Below, piece by piece: positions 22,993-35,968 of a DNA stretch of 64,000 nucleotides. This DNA is from Halicephalobus mephisto (lineage: Eukaryota > Nematoda > Chromadorea > Rhabditida > Panagrolaimidae). The first letter of the stretch is position 1, and every line of letters begins with the position of its first letter. Where the stretch lies: assembly GCA_009193035.1 (NCBI GenBank), contig SWDT01000274.1, positions 1-64,000 of the forward strand, written 5' to 3'. Made by a program: the position numbers and the translations under genes. Below the pieces are notes generated by a model that had not been told where the DNA came from, made no database searches, and saw nothing but the letters and a program-made list of their open reading frames with translations.

Positions 22993-25900
22993 CGTTTAAT
23001 CTGAAAAATACAGTAATTAAATATTTTATTTCAATTAAATCACAAAATAAAACTATTTTTAAAATACTAAAATTATTTAAAAATCGTCTCGACACGAATT
23101 TTCAGAATTTAAGTAAAAAATTCAAAAATTAATTTTAATTATTTATTTTTAATTTTTTATAAAAATTAATATTTTTAATTAAAAATTTCAAAAATATTGT
23201 ATTATTATAGAAATTTAAAAAACATTCTTAAAAAATTTCTTCAACGTCAATGTTTGATATTTTAGATAATTCTAAAATTTAAATAAAAAAAGTTAATTTT
23301 AATTTATTAGATTTTTTATTTTTTATAAAAATTTCAAAAATACTGTATTATTATAGGAATTTAAAAAATAAATTTCTAAAAAATTTTCTCAACGTCAATG
23401 TTTGATATTTTAGATAATTCTAAAATCTAGATAAAAAATTTTAAAAAAATTATGTCGATAAAGATCACTGGATTTACTACTTTTAACTTTCACAAACATT
23501 TTTTGGAAATTATAAAATCCTTAAAAAATTATTTTTTGTACAAATATAACGTCTGTATTAAAAAAAGAAAATAAATGAAAAAAGCAATTTTGGCAAATCT
23601 CGGATCCAAACAGGAAGTGGAAAAACTGGTCGACTTTTCTCCACCCAGTTATGAAATCAAGATCCACCAAAAATTCCCAAATTGCAATTTTAATGATTTT
23701 TCGTAATAATCCGTGAACAACCACCAGAAGAGAAAAAAGATAAAATTCGAGAAACAAGTAGTTTTTTGAACAAGCTTTGCTCCTCTGTATCCTTCCTTCA
23801 AAAAGAGAATCATCCGGTCTCGAACATGTTTGATGAAGATTCTCCAAAACGAGAAATTTAAAATGATTCAAACCGGATTGGATTTTGATGGTCCATCATC
23901 TGCCGAATGTCCTCCTGATCCAAACTGAAATCAGCGTGACGACAAGTCTTGATGATAAAAAGAAATTCAAAAAAATCAATTTCGAAAAAACTGGGAATTT
24001 TTAGAATTTTCCAGAACTTCAAAAAGAATTCAAAAATACTTGTTTTGAGATATTTGTTTTTAAATTTTATCTGATTCCGGAAATTTCTGAGATTTTGAAA
24101 AAAATTAAAAGTTTACTGGAATTTGAAAAATTTGAAAACATTTAAAAATTGATTTTCGAAATTTTACAAAATTGTAAAAAATTCCAAATTTTTACAAAAT
24201 TTCAGAAAGTTCTAAAAATAATTAAGAAATCCTGAAAGCCCTAAAAATTCTATAAAACTTTTAAAGGCTTCAAAATCCTCAACTAGATTCTAGAAACCTT
24301 TATGAAGTTCTAAAACATCATAAAAGCTTCCATAAAATCTTGGAAAAATTGTAGAGATTTTATAAGATTCCTAAAAGCTCCAGAATCTTCTCTGTTAAAT
24401 TTTAAAAATTTTTCCGAGATTCCAAAAGATTTCTAGAAATTTCAAAAGATTTTATAAGATTCCTAAAAGCTCCAGAATCTTCTATGTTAAATTTTAAAAA
24501 TTTTTCCGAGATTCAGACAATAAGCTAAAAATTTCAAAAGATCTTAGAAAAGTTTATGATTTCTAAAAGCTCCAGAATATTTTACATTTACTTTCAGAAG
24601 TCTTTACAAGATTCCAAAAGATTTCTAGAAATTTCAAAAGATTTTAGAAAATTTTATGATATCTAAAAACTCCAGAATATTCTACATTTAATTTCAGAAG
24701 TCTTTACAAGATTCTAAAAGTATCCTAAAAATTATAAAAAACTTTAAATCTCGAGAATCTTCTCTATTAAATTTCAGAAATCTTCACAAGACTACGGTAT
24801 TTCTAGAGATTTTAAAATATTCCAAAATCTTTCATTTTATTCTTGAAGATTCTAGAATTTTCCGAAAAATTATAATTTTGTATCGTAAATTTAGAAACCA
24901 AAAAGCGCAACGGTATCCGAGGAAAAACTGACCATTGTTCAGAAAAGAAACAAGTTTCTTTACTCGTAAAAAAACCAAAACTTGAAACAACAAAGATGGA
25001 AGAAGAAGATCCAATTTGGATTTTTGAAAGCGAAAGTAAGATTTTTCGGGCAATTGACCTTGCAAAATGTATCAACTTTGGCTTCCGGATTTTCTGATTT
25101 GATGGTCCTTGATTGATCATATCAAAAACGAAATCTAGATTTCAAACATCCATGGAAATTTTTCTCGGACCGGATTTTGGATTTTTGCAATTTGCGTTTT
25201 TCGCGTCAGAATGCCTCAGGTCATAGATCAACCTTTTTTGAAAAAAACAGAAAACACATTTCGTCAAATACTGTATTTCTTTGCTCAAAATTCGCTTCAG
25301 GAAAACTTCGAAGTAGATGTATTTTTTAATTTTATACAAATGCGATTTCCCGTCGCGTCAAATCGCCTCAGGCCGTCGATCAACTTTTTTTGGAAAATTG
25401 CACGTCTCCGGGTATCGTATTTCTTGATAAATTTAGAATATCCTGGAATTCCAGATTTACAGTAAATTCTGAAATCTTTAAATTTTTAAACATTTCAAAA
25501 TTTTTTAATTTTTTTTGAAATTCTTCAGAATCTTTTTCTGAAAGTTTTATGATTTTTCGAAAATCTCATAAAATATTTTAAAAATTCATTGAAAGTTTCT
25601 GGAGTTTTTTAAAATTTTTTTGAAGTTTTTTGAATTTTATAAAAGTTTGGGACTTTTTTGAAGATTTCTGAAATTTCTTAAACCACTTCTAGAATTGATT
25701 GGAAATTTTTAGGATTTTGCAGAATTTTACAGAGGCTTCTGAGATTTTTTAGAATCTTCCAGAAGCCTTCAGATTCTGGAATTTTATAAAGGCTTCCACA
25801 ATTCTTCAAAATAATCAAGGTTTTGCAGAATTTTACAGAAGCTTCTAAGATTTTTAGAATCCTTCAGATTCTGGAATTTTATAAAAGCTTCCACAATCCT

Positions 25901-26331
25901 CCAGAATCCAATAGAGGTTTCCGAACACTTCCAGAATTTCACAAAAACCTTCAGAATCTTTTCAATCTCTTTAAACCTTTCCGGAATTTCATTGTAAACT
26001 TCTAACTTCACTTGAAACTTCGAATTCTAGTGGATTGTGAAAATTCCTATCATGATAATTTCGCAATAATTTTTTATTTTTAACACTACGATTTTATTCC
26101 AAAGATTAATCTACTAAATTTGACATGTTTAAATAATTTCAATGTACATAACTTAAAAAATCATCGATGAAAAACTTTTCGAACACAAAATGCTGGATTT
26201 TGAAAATTAATTTTGGCGCCAGTTTTATCGCTTTGAATCGACGCGCCCTTTTTGTTTTTCGCAATCCTCCATCGGTTCCTCATTCGTCTCTCCTAAACCC
26301 CCGCGAATTACCCTATATTTCTTCTGTGATC
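22993..26331. other. AT-rich intergenic region with decayed repeats
   Basis: No splice-supported gene is visible. It holds homopurine/homopyrimidine-like stretches, the repeat family at 24.0-24.8 kb, and a pair of related segments near 25.20 and 25.36 kb (GCCTCAGG followed by GATCAAC and a T run, about 165 nt apart). The end should contain the promoter of the small gene at 26332. Confidence 0.4.
24350..24790. repeat. tandem repeats of about 100-120 nt
   Basis: The segment TCCTAAAAGCTCCAGAATCT plus flanks recurs at about 24370, 24460 and, more diverged, 24555, 24660 and 24750. Each copy carries TTACAAGATTC or TTTCCGAGATTC. The repeats are noncoding. Confidence 0.6.
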
Positions 26332-26638
26332 ATGGAGAAATCTGAATCCACTACTGACCGAAATGTCAATTCCAACGAAAACGGAGAAAGATGCCGGACT
26401 CCGCCGCCAGAAGTTCCGAAAGAAGTAATTTTTATTTTTTTTATAAATTTTTATATGTGAATTTCAGAAGAAATACACTCCAGCGTTGATGAAAGTACGC
26501 AAGACCATGAAGGAGTTCCAAGTCCACTCTCCCAGCGACTCAATCATGTCCCCATGTACTGCCAAGCTCACCCGCAAGTCCTCCAAGGTCCTCGCCGAAC
26601 AGCAAGACCCGATTTCACAGCTTAGTTTTGACGATTGA
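26332..26638 (+). CDS. small basic Ser/Pro-rich protein, not recognised
   Basis: Two exons (26332-26424 and 26468-26638) join in phase 0 for 87 residues. The N-terminal third is acidic and Asn-rich, then a proline cluster (RCRTPPPEVPKE) leads to a basic segment (KKYTPALMKVRKTMKEFQ). The C-terminal third is rich in SP and TP sites (HSPSDSIMSPCTAKLTRKSS) and ends ISQLSFDD. There is no signal peptide or membrane segment, so it is likely nuclear or cytoplasmic. SP and TPPP sites could be proline-directed kinase targets. Codon use in exon 2 is GC-richer than the surroundings, which supports real coding. An upstream in-frame extension exists, but the ATG at 26332 fits the coding change best. The gene is convergent with SLC35B4, 118 nt apart. 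Confidence 0.72.
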
Positions 26639-26756
26639 TCTGATCCATGTATGGATTTCCATTTGTAAACTCCTCGTCCACCTTATTGTGATGTAAGTCT
26701 AACTTCATATGTCATTTTTATTACAAGATCGGAATATAAAAACTGTCGAGTCCTAA

Positions 26757-28316
26757 TTATTCCTTATGTACCTTTGGTTTCTCCACAGTGAAGAAGAACG
26801 ACCCGCTGAAGACGAGGAAGGTTCCTAACCAGTGAAGACCGGTGAAAACGTTCCCGAACCAGAAGATCGAAATCAGAAGGGACAGGAATTTCCTCAACGT
26901 GACGACCAACGTCACCGACAGCGAATCCAGACTTGAATTGAGCTGATAGACGAACCTAATACAGACCCATTGACCTATACAAGCACCAATCAGCATTACC
27001 CAGAGTTGAGGGACACCAGTATTGACTCCGAACAAAGTGTAAGGGCTGCTTTGGTTGAACATGATGGCGTTTTTGTAGATATCAGCACCCATGAAGGCGA
27101 ACATCGGCAATGAAAGAGCATGAGTATAGAACATGGATTCTCTAGGATGTTTTCCATGATCTTTGTAGAGTTTTTCTTGGACAATTGCCAGAAGGGAAGT
27201 GAGAACAAGGGCCAAGATGAGAAGAATTATCCCAATGATCCATTCTTTGTAGTGTTTTTCGGCTTCTTCAAGGGTCAATTCCTGTCCCTGGAATACAACT
27301 ATCGTAGTATTGTAAAATTCATGTATAAATTCCTCAGGAAATAATCCCACAAAGAACTAGAAGTTTTTAGAAACTAAAGATCGCTTAAATTTTTGAATTT
27401 TTATTGTAATTATTTCGTAATTTTTTGGATTTTACAATTACTGATTTATTGTAAAAGTCATAAATTTTCCACGAAATTGTTCCGGAAGGAATTTTTTAGA
27501 AGTTTTTATAAACTAAAAGTAGCCTAAAGTTTGATTTTACTCGATAATGATTTCTTAATTAATTTTTTGAAGCTGTATTTTATCTAAATATATTTAGAAC
27601 TTTTTAAATTAATATGTACAGGATATAAAACCCTCTATCTACATTTTAGGATTAATTTTCATATATGAAAATATTAATATACATCCTAAAAATCATATCT
27701 AATCTTCAACTACTCCATCGAAAACAAGTTTTTTGTTGTTTAAATTTTATAAAATTTACAAAACTGAAAGTAAGTTTTTGTTGTTTAAATTTTATAGAAT
27801 TTAGATAACTGAGAGTTAGTTTTTATTTAAATTTTATAACTTACAGCACTGGCTCCAGAAGAAGCAAGAGTACAGATGATGATTCCGACAGTGATGACGA
27901 CAACACAGATGTATTTTTGGGTGGAGTAGGATCTTCCGACGATGAGTTTATTCATGATTAGGTTCGTCAACAAAGAACCCTGGGAATTTACTTTTTTAAA
28001 TATATAAAAACGGAGGACTTACTGATCTGAAGATTATATGAAGAGGCACTGGGACATGGAAGTTGAGTGCTTGATTGTTGATCCAATTAGAAAGGAAAAA
28101 TATCAACACAACAGGCAAATAAGCTCTGATCGGGATGTGATTCTTGACTGTCAGGAATCTACTGGTTATGACGAGTCCTTCTATGGTGATGAACAAAAAA
28201 GTCGAAAATGTAAGAAGATTCATCGATGTCGGCTGCTGTTTTGCCAATGATTCCACACATGTCATAGATCCGATGCATCCCGTCAAAGTTCCAAATACGG
28301 CGAAAGCAGCCGACAT
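26757..28316 (-). CDS. SLC35B4: nucleotide-sugar transporter, SLC35B4 type (UDP-xylose/UDP-GlcNAc)
   Basis: SLC35B4 proteins move UDP-GlcNAc and UDP-xylose into the Golgi or ER lumen. Exons are 28316-28023, 27979-27845, and a last exon that starts at 27287 (TTCCAG site, 319 residues in total) or 27356 (TTCTAG site, 342 residues). Both close in phase 0. About ten hydrophobic segments are present. Family landmarks are CVESLAKQQPTSMNLLTFST near the N-terminus, NNQALNFHVPVPLHIIFRS, EKLYKDHGKHPRESMFYTHA and SVTLVVTLRKFLSLLISI near the C-terminus, all matching SLC35B4 as I recall it. A possible partner process is supply of UDP-GlcNAc for glycans; chitin itself is made from cytosolic UDP-GlcNAc, so no direct link with the chitinase-like array is implied. 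Confidence 0.9.
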
Positions 28317-30537
28317 GGTTCCAGCTGACTAGAAGGACTGCTGAAATGAATTTATTTACGTTCATATAAACCGCGGTCGAGCACAAACTACAAAAAATAA
28401 ATAATCACGCAAAACACGAAGGAACTAATCAAATAAAACATGTCACAAACTAAAAACAATCAATCAACTAAAAAGAATTTCAAACATAATAAAAATGAAA
28501 ATCTTTATATGGAAGGTAATTTTCGGATCAGTTTTTCCACTTCAAACCCAACTTTACTCATAAAATAAGGGAAATCAGTTCTCGATCGATTTTTTCTTTT
28601 TAAAGATTCCTTTTGATCTAATGAACAAGGAAAATTTGGAAAATCAGACGGTCCTTGATCGATTTTTCCACTTTGAGGTCATTATTAGTCTACAAATAGG
28701 AAAGTGTGAAAAAGTAGACAGTTGTGGATCAGTTTTTCCATTTCGAAGGTCATTGTTGGTCCATTAAATAGGAAAGTCTGGAAATTCCACTTTTTTTAGA
28801 ATTATTAGTAGCTAAATAAATAAATAAATAATTAAAAAAATAATTTTTAATTGATTTTTTAAAAATTTATTTTTATTTATCAAATATTTTAAATAAATTT
28901 TTTTATTTTAAAACTTATTTTTGATCTATTAAATAAAAAAAATAATTTTTTATCAATTTTGATATTTTTGATCGATTAAATAAAAAAAAATTTTTATTTT
29001 AAAATAGTTTTTTATCAATTTAAATATTTGTGATCTATTAAATAAAAAAAAATAATTTTTTATCAATTTAAATATTTGTGATCTATTAAATTAAAAAATA
29101 ATTTTTTATCAATTTAAATATTTGTGATCTATTAAATTAAAAAAATAATTCTTAATCGATTTTCTCCAAAATTATCATTAATTAATTCAATACTCGACGT
29201 CTTTGGCCATCTCTAGACGAATTAAAAGTGGAAACTTTGGATGGAAAACATTGGAAAAAGCTCTATAAGAATGCACTTGCCATGGCCGTCACAGCTTCAG
29301 TGAGGATGTTCTGTAATCTCAAATCACGTCGTTATGTCGTTATTAAAGCGAAATGGTGATTATTAATTTAATGAATAAAAACACTTAGAAAGTAAAGTAA
29401 TTTTGGATCGATTTTTCTTCGGTCGTTGTTGATCCAGTAAACAAGGAAAGTCTGGCACTTGAGACGACCCGGGCGCTCGGAGGATTGACGGTCAAATGAC
29501 CGGATGCGTTCTTTCAAACTCAAAGAACCGTGAAAAATCCGGATATCGTGGTCGACATTGATATTCTTCGAAAAAAATTATTTTATGAAAAACTGAAGAA
29601 AAATTTGCATAAATTTATCATCAAAAGCAGTATTAATTAAAATCTAACAGAAAAAAAATTTGTTTTTTATATTTTTTGATTACTGTAGAAGGATTTGAAG
29701 TAATTCCTGAGACGAAATTTCTTGAAAAACGGAGTTTTGTGATTTATTATTGAATAAACTTATTTCAAAACAAAAAATGAGTCTTCTGTCGAGGTCGACA
29801 TCAGAGTCCAAGTTAAATCAAAATAAAATCCGCACTTTGCCCGCAACATTCGGACAATTTCATTTCCCTAATTTTTATGCAAAAATTCAATCTGATTTTA
29901 ATTTTGAATTTTTTATAGACTTTGATACTAAATTATCATAGAATTCAAGACGATTCCCAACACGAAATTCCCTGAAAAGAGTGGGAGCTCACTCACCTTC
30001 TTATTCTGAATAAGATCGAGCGAGAAAAGATCGATTGATATATGAAGTTTTGTTATTGTTACTATTATTACTATTACTATTATTATGTTCTCTATTATGT
30101 TTATATCTTGTAAGCTACTTGTACGTGATGAAGAAGACGTCAATCGCGGATATAAGAACAAGATCGAGGAACTACATGTTCGGAACAAGAATGAAGCGTT
30201 ACGATCCGAGTGAAGCCCGTTGATATATGAAAAATAATAGCCGTACTGCTAGATTCTTCTCTAGTACTCTCTACATTTTAAGAAGTAATTGTTGCAAGAT
30301 AACCACGAGACGATTTACCCTATAATCGAGGAGGAAGTAAAATAAGTCAGTCTTTACGATGATCACGATTTTTGTGCTCCCCGTGTTGTAAGTCGTGTTC
30401 ATTTATCGATAAGGATGACAAAGGCAGTATCTGAGATAAAAACAGTCCTGAGAAGAACACAACTCTGAGATTTTAGGTAAATAAAAGTGTGAAAATAAAG
30501 CGATTCGAAAAAGGAATATAAACTTTGAAGATCAGGG
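28317..30537. other. AT-rich intergenic region with simple repeats
   Basis: No gene is supported. It contains several copies of a motif of about 75 nt (GATCAGTTTTTCCA then GGAAAGTCTGG) at 28.5-28.8 kb and once near 29.4 kb, and an ATT/ATC microsatellite at 30047-30110. A moderately GC patch at 29.20-29.35 kb might be an unlinked exon. Confidence 0.4.
28900..29165. repeat. tandem repeat of about 47 nt
   Basis: The core TTTGTGATCTATTAAAT recurs at about 29028, 29076 and 29122, with degenerate copies near 28921 and 28969. Copies are separated by A/T runs. Confidence 0.65.
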
Positions 30538-33500
30538 TTATCTGTAGCCCGCGGGCCTTCCGGACATGTTAAGTCTGTTGGTTTGGGAAACGAGATCCAT
30601 GTGAACATCCTTGAGGTCTACATACTGTTTCATGGCAAACTGGAAGTGACAATGACCCTTGGAAGTAAGTTCGACTTTGTTGTTCTTGATCGTCACGACT
30701 CCCCTCAATCTAGGATCGTTCTTTCCCAGGTAATCTTGGAAAATATTGGCAACATTGGTTGTCACTGGAAGGACTAATACACCATCCTTCGCTCTGAAAT
30801 CATTCACAGATAAATCGCATTACTGTAAAAAAAAAGTTTGTAAAATTGCTTCGACACGGATCTTCTAGAATTTCAAAATTTGTAGTTTTAGATGTTTTAA
30901 AAAGTTCTTATTGGATCTTAGAAAATTTAAAAAAATCCATAAGAGATTCTAGGAGGCTTCAGAAGCTTGGGATTCTGGAAATTCATACAGAATCCTGGAA
31001 AGTTCCAGAAGTTTGGAATTTTAGAAGGCTTCTGGAACTTTGATGAGATTTTCGAAGACTTCAGAATCTCTTATTAGATTCCGGAAATTTATAGAATTCT
31101 AAGCAACTGTAAAAATTTCCTCCAGATTCCGGAAGGTTTCTGAAATTTTTCCAAAATTCTAAAAATTTCATGATTCTTGACAATTTTGAAATCTACTGAA
31201 TTTTAGAAATTTTCAGAAGTCCTCATGAGATTCTAAAAGTTTTCAGAGTAATTCTATTAAATTTCGGAATTTTTTACAGAATTCTAGAAAGTTTCAAAAA
31301 TTTTCATGAAATTCTTAAAAAATTCAAAAATTTCCAAAATACTTTGAAATTTTGGAAGATTTTTAAAATTCCGGAATTTAGTAAATTTAAAATTGTTAAA
31401 ATTACCGTTTTATAGAAATGGTAACCATGCCGAAGAGAGTCGAAACCAAATGATACGTCCCACGGTAGCTCAGTTCTTCGATTACGATAGAAGCTTCGGT
31501 TTGGCTCCCGGAGTTGACGATGATGTTGCTGTCAACGCTCCAAGTGAGGATTTCGGATTTGGTGTTCTCAGTTAAGGAATTAAAATGAACTTCATGTTTG
31601 AATCCTGTTTTCAATTCTGCGATTTCACAGGGGGTCTTCAGGGTGAGTTCTGCTTCGGCCCCGAACATGAAGCCCTGCTCCCTGACGACCCCGCAGATAC
31701 TTTCGCTCGTTCTTTCTGTCTTCAAAGAGTACGATTGAGCTTGAGAAGTACTGTTGGTGAAAACCGATTTGAATACAGTATTCGGACGGATCCCTGTTTG
31801 CTGAATATTTGAATAAACAGGTTCTTCATGAGTCAGCACTAGTCGTTTTCTGTTCTGTAAAATTCGAATTTCGAAATTGTACTATTTTAAAAATTAAAAA
31901 TAAACATTTTTATGAAATTTTAGAATTGTCTAAAAACTTTTCAAATTAAAGATTTCAAATACTCTGGAATTATAAAAATTAAAAACAAATTTTTTTCGCG
32001 AAATGGTCTCAACACGAAATTTCAAAAACCTTAAAATTTTTAGTTTTTGAAAATTTTTTTACTCAATTCTGGAAGATTATATGAAACTGTAATTACAGTA
32101 TTATAAAAGTTATAATTTTTTCTACAAAATGGTCCTAAAAAGAAATTTCAAAAACCTTAAAATTTTTAATTCTCAAAAATTTTTTTACTCAATTCTGGAA
32201 AATTCTAGAAGTTTTTATGATGTTCTAATTACAGTATTATAAGTTATAATTTTTTCTACAAAATGGTCCCAACAAGAAATTTCAAAAACCTTAAAATTTT
32301 TAGTTTTTGAAAATTTCTTTACTCAATTTTGGAAAATTCTAGAAGTTTTTATGATGTTCTAATTACGGTATTATAAGTTATAATTTTTTCTACAAAATGG
32401 TCCCAACAAGAAATTTGAAAAACCTTAAAAATTTTTTACTCAATTTTGGAAAATTCGAGAAGTTTTTATGATGTTCTAATTACGGTATTATAAAAGTTAA
32501 AAATTAAGTTTTTAAATGGTCTCAACACGAAATTTTAGAATTTCTTAATGTCTAAAATAACATATGTAATAATTTTAATTTTGTATAATAATTATTTCAT
32601 AATAAACCGTACTTTTATAAAAATTAAAAATGAACTTTTTAATGAAATTGTCTCAACGAATTTCAGTGATTTTCTAAAAACTAAAATAAACCGTAATTTT
32701 AGTTTTTTTGTGATTTTACGTTGTTTCGTAATTAAATTTTTTGGAATTTATTTTATCCAGATGAATTTAGAAATTTATAAAATATAATATATAATATATA
32801 AAGTATCTGATTTTATATATTTTCGAAAATTGAAGATTAAATGTGAAAATTTCACGGATATTTTTGGATCGTGCACCTGTCGGCTGTTGTCTCCAACGAC
32901 ATTTGCTCTCTTTTTTCCGCAAGATTTACTTTGTTTTTATATTATTTTTATATTATTTTTTTATAATTAAATTAATATTTTAGTTAAGAAAAAATTAATT
33001 TAAAAAAAATTCAAAATCAGTGAAAATTGGAGAACAAATATCGCTAGAAAACTATGCAACATTTGTTTCCTCTTTTCAGAAAGATTTACTTCATTTATTT
33101 CGTTTTTTTAAATTTTTTAATAATTAAATTTATTAAATATCTCAGTTAAGTAAGAAAAAATTAATTCAAAAAAATTTCGAAATCGGTAAAAAATTGGAAA
33201 AACGAAAAACAGGGAACAAATATCGCTGGGGGCAGCTGACATACAGTACACCCGACCATACAGTATACCTGGCCGTTTGAACGCAAGTCCACATCATGCT
33301 GGCCCTGAGGGGAAATACCCTGAGGCTAACGATTGTGAATAAGTGGGAAATTAAGAATATTGTGAAATTATTATTAAAATTTTTTTGTTTTTTTCTCATT
33401 TCTACGTGGACCAGAAGTCCCGCCACGATCTAACAGATATTTATAAACGCCGACTAAGACCAAAATGACCCCCGAAAACGAGTTACTTTACTTTTAAGAA

Positions 33501-35221
33501 AAAACTTGTTCAACAAAGGCAGAACTAAGATAAAGAAACCCCACTGAGCCGATTTTCCATTGACCTTGGACTCAGAATCGAAAAATTTAAAAATGAATAA
33601 ACACTCAAAAGTGTAGGATATTCTTTTTGACTTTTCTCTCGAATCTCCAAGTGCCATTCTTTCGTTTTTATTGAAGAATATTAAAAGGACCAACACGAGT
33701 CAAAACATTGATCGAGGATCGACGATAACTCCGAAAATTCCGAAAAATCTGATTTTATAGATGACCTCATTTGCCCCGACCTTTTCATTTAGCATTTTTC
33801 CGAAAAATCACACAATTGTAAAAATCAAAAAATGGAAATTGTTACAGAATTTTTTCAAAACAAATTTCTAGAATCTTTTAGAATTCAAAATTTTCATAGA
33901 TTTTCGAAAATAATAAAAATTTGCATTTGATTTTGGAAGGATCTAGAAATTTTCAAGGTTTCAGAATCTTCAGTTGGATTCTGGAGACTTTGGAAAATTT
34001 TATTTAATTTTTAAAAAATTCTAAAAATCTCCAGAATCCTCTTTGTTGAAATCTGAAGATTTCTGAAAATTTTTATTTAATTTAAAAACATTCTAAAATA
34101 TTTCGTAATATTCTAAAAATCTTCAGAATTCTAAAAATTTTTATTTAATTTAAAAATATTCTAAAAACTCCCAAAATTTTAGAAAATTTTTAAAATGCTC
34201 TATTAGATTCCGAAAACTTTTATTTTATTTTCGAAAATTCCGGAATATTTCAAAAGTTTTTGTTTTAAAAAATTCTAAAAATTTATGATTCTAGAAAATT
34301 TCGAAAATTTTAAAAATTTTACTTTTTATTGAATTCTGAATTTTTCGAATGTTTCAATTTTTGATTAAATTTCGAATTTTTGTATAATTTTTACATAAAT
34401 ATAATTTTCTTAATATAGTACTTTTGAAAATTGGCAGCTAGAAGAAAAATGAAATTGTCAGAAAAATGTGGAAATCGATACTTTTTAAAGCTTTTCGAAC
34501 TATTGTCCAAGAAGGTTTTCAAAATTGAAAACGACATTTCTTGGGTTAAAAGAAAGCAGATGGAAAAATGGCAATATGTTGTAAAAAATAAAAAAATTAT
34601 ATTACAAAAAATAAAAATAAAATTTTTACAAAATAAAAAAATTATATTACAAAAAATAAAAATAAAATTTTTACAAAATAATTTTGAAACAAATTTTTTA
34701 AATTTAAAAACAAATTATAATTTTATAAAATTTCGAAGTTTATTATATTGTAAAAAATAAAAATAAAATTTTTAAATTTAAAAAAAATTTATAATTTTAA
34801 TTTTGTAAAATTTCGAAATCAATAATATATTAAAAATAAATTTTTAAAACTTTTATCCTAAAATTTTAATTATTATTTTTCACTTAATTATGTATTAAAA
34901 ACAGAAATAAATTTTTTAAAAATAATTTTAAAAAAAAATTTTAAAAATAATTTTCAGAAAATTTTAGGAATAGTAAAAACTTACAATTACGAAATCGACT
35001 TCTTCTTTTTTAAGTCCTTTGAACTGATCCAGACCGGAATTTTTGATACTTTTCATGTCTTCGAAAATCCTCCAGGCATATTCCTCGAGCAAAGCGTCCA
35101 CGTCGACGTGTTTCTCGACTGCAGCTCCAGAAGTGCCCTTAGTGGGGGATCCTGGAGCTGAATACGGGTTCCTCGAAGGCGAAGCCGTTTTGTATACTGT
35201 ACCAAGTTTCTGGAAATTCAT
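30538..35221 (-). CDS. aerolysin / ETX-MTX2-fold pore-forming-like protein (candidate)
   Basis: Exons 35221-34985, 31854-31406 and 30793-30538 join in phase for 313 residues. The first intron is 3.1 kb and could hide a small exon, for example 36 nt near 33270-33305. The central exon has the look of the aerolysin-family membrane-insertion module. Thr/Ser-rich strands flank a short amphipathic hairpin (GFMFGAEAELTLKTP). After it come alternating strands ILTWSVDSNIIVNSGSQ and SIVIEELSYRGTYHL, and a Gly turn (LFGMVTISI). The N-terminal exon is Ser/Pro-rich, then helical (LLEEYAWRIFEDMK). No signal peptide is seen on this start. A TTTCCAG at 35210 could instead accept an upstream exon, so the N-terminus is uncertain. 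In animals such proteins serve in defence or as structural proteins; the role here is unknown. Confidence 0.65.
32000..32660. repeat. intronic tandem repeat of about 130 nt, five copies
   Basis: Units begin AAATGGTC(T/C)CAACA(C/A)GAAAT at about 32001, 32127, 32261, 32395 and 32514, and a weak copy near 32645. Each carries AATTCTGGAAAATTCTAGAA-like sequence and a TTACAGTATTATAA segment. It lies in the long intron of the aerolysin-like gene. Confidence 0.75.
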
Positions 35222-35541
35222 TTTAAAACTTTTTCAAAAATTTTCGAAAATTATTTTTATACTTTTTTTATTTACAAAACTCGCGTCAAAAAATACCATA
35301 AACAATGAAAAAAATGATCCAGAAAACGATGAGTAACAAAAAAATTTTTATTATGAAATACACAATAAAGTTTAACAAAAGGTAAAAATTGAAGCTGAGC
35401 TTTAACCAGCTTTTTGACTTTTCATAAGTCCGTCAAAAGCTGGTTCTGTCTCTTGTTATGCCACAAGCCGAGAATGTAAGCGTTAAAACAACGATAAGAC
35501 GGATGTCCCCAGTCTCTGAAAGCACCGACGGACGAACTACG
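35222..35541. other. spacer between the aerolysin-like gene and the peptide candidate
   Basis: It includes a 40-codon continuation (35541-35422) of the peptide-candidate frame beyond its TGA. The rest is AT-rich, with no other feature. Confidence 0.35.
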
Positions 35542-35835
35542 TCAAGGGTTTCTTTTGACTCGCGCCGACGAAGACCCGGCAACAGCTCCGCCTTTCGGAG
35601 GCAGCCTTTCAATCTTTGAGAGTCTGTGAACGAGACTTCCTAAAGTGTCAAGAGTCAATCGGAGTTGATTTTCGAAATTAAAATTATAATTAAAGTTCGA
35701 ATCCACAAAACAGATCAAAAGAAAAAGAAGATCGATCTGTTTCGAGATATATAGAACAGTCAACATCAAAATCAAGATCAGATTAAATTTCCCGCAGTAA
35801 TCGACAAGATCGATTTGCTCAAATGTTACGAGCAA
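35542..35835 (-). CDS. candidate secreted peptide precursor
   Basis: The ORF is 97 codons; the likely start is the internal ATG at 35766, which gives a 74-residue protein with a signal-like N-terminus (MLTVLYISKQIDLLFLLICF). A helical stretch (LTLDTLGSLVHRLSKIERLP) and a Gly/Ala/Ser-rich segment lead to a dibasic VKR near the end. After the TGA at 35542-35544 the same frame stays open for 39 codons (with GAFRDWGHPSYRCF) to a second TGA at 35422. This could be a missed intron, a readthrough, or chance. The dibasic site and signal peptide suggest a processed peptide, but no known neuropeptide motif is recognised. Low complexity nearby limits confidence. Confidence 0.4.
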   Translation of the reverse strand: MLVTFEQIDLVDYCGKFNLILILMLTVLYISKQIDLLFLLICFVDSNFNYNFNFENQLRLTLDTLGSLVHRLSKIERLPPKGGAVAGSSSARVKRNP

Positions 35836-35968
35836 GCTGCAGAATTAACTTTTACTTCGAAATCTTTATAAAGTTAGATATAAAAATATCGACTGATCTA
35901 CTAAAAGTCGCGAGAAAATTAAGGATTTTGATGTTGATTTTTTTCAGACCTCGGCAAAAGTCACATTA

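Noticed and set aside
34431..34760. 109-codon Lys/Asn ORF
   Set aside because: It is made of AAAATAAAAA-type low-complexity DNA with an internal repeat; it has no coding signature.
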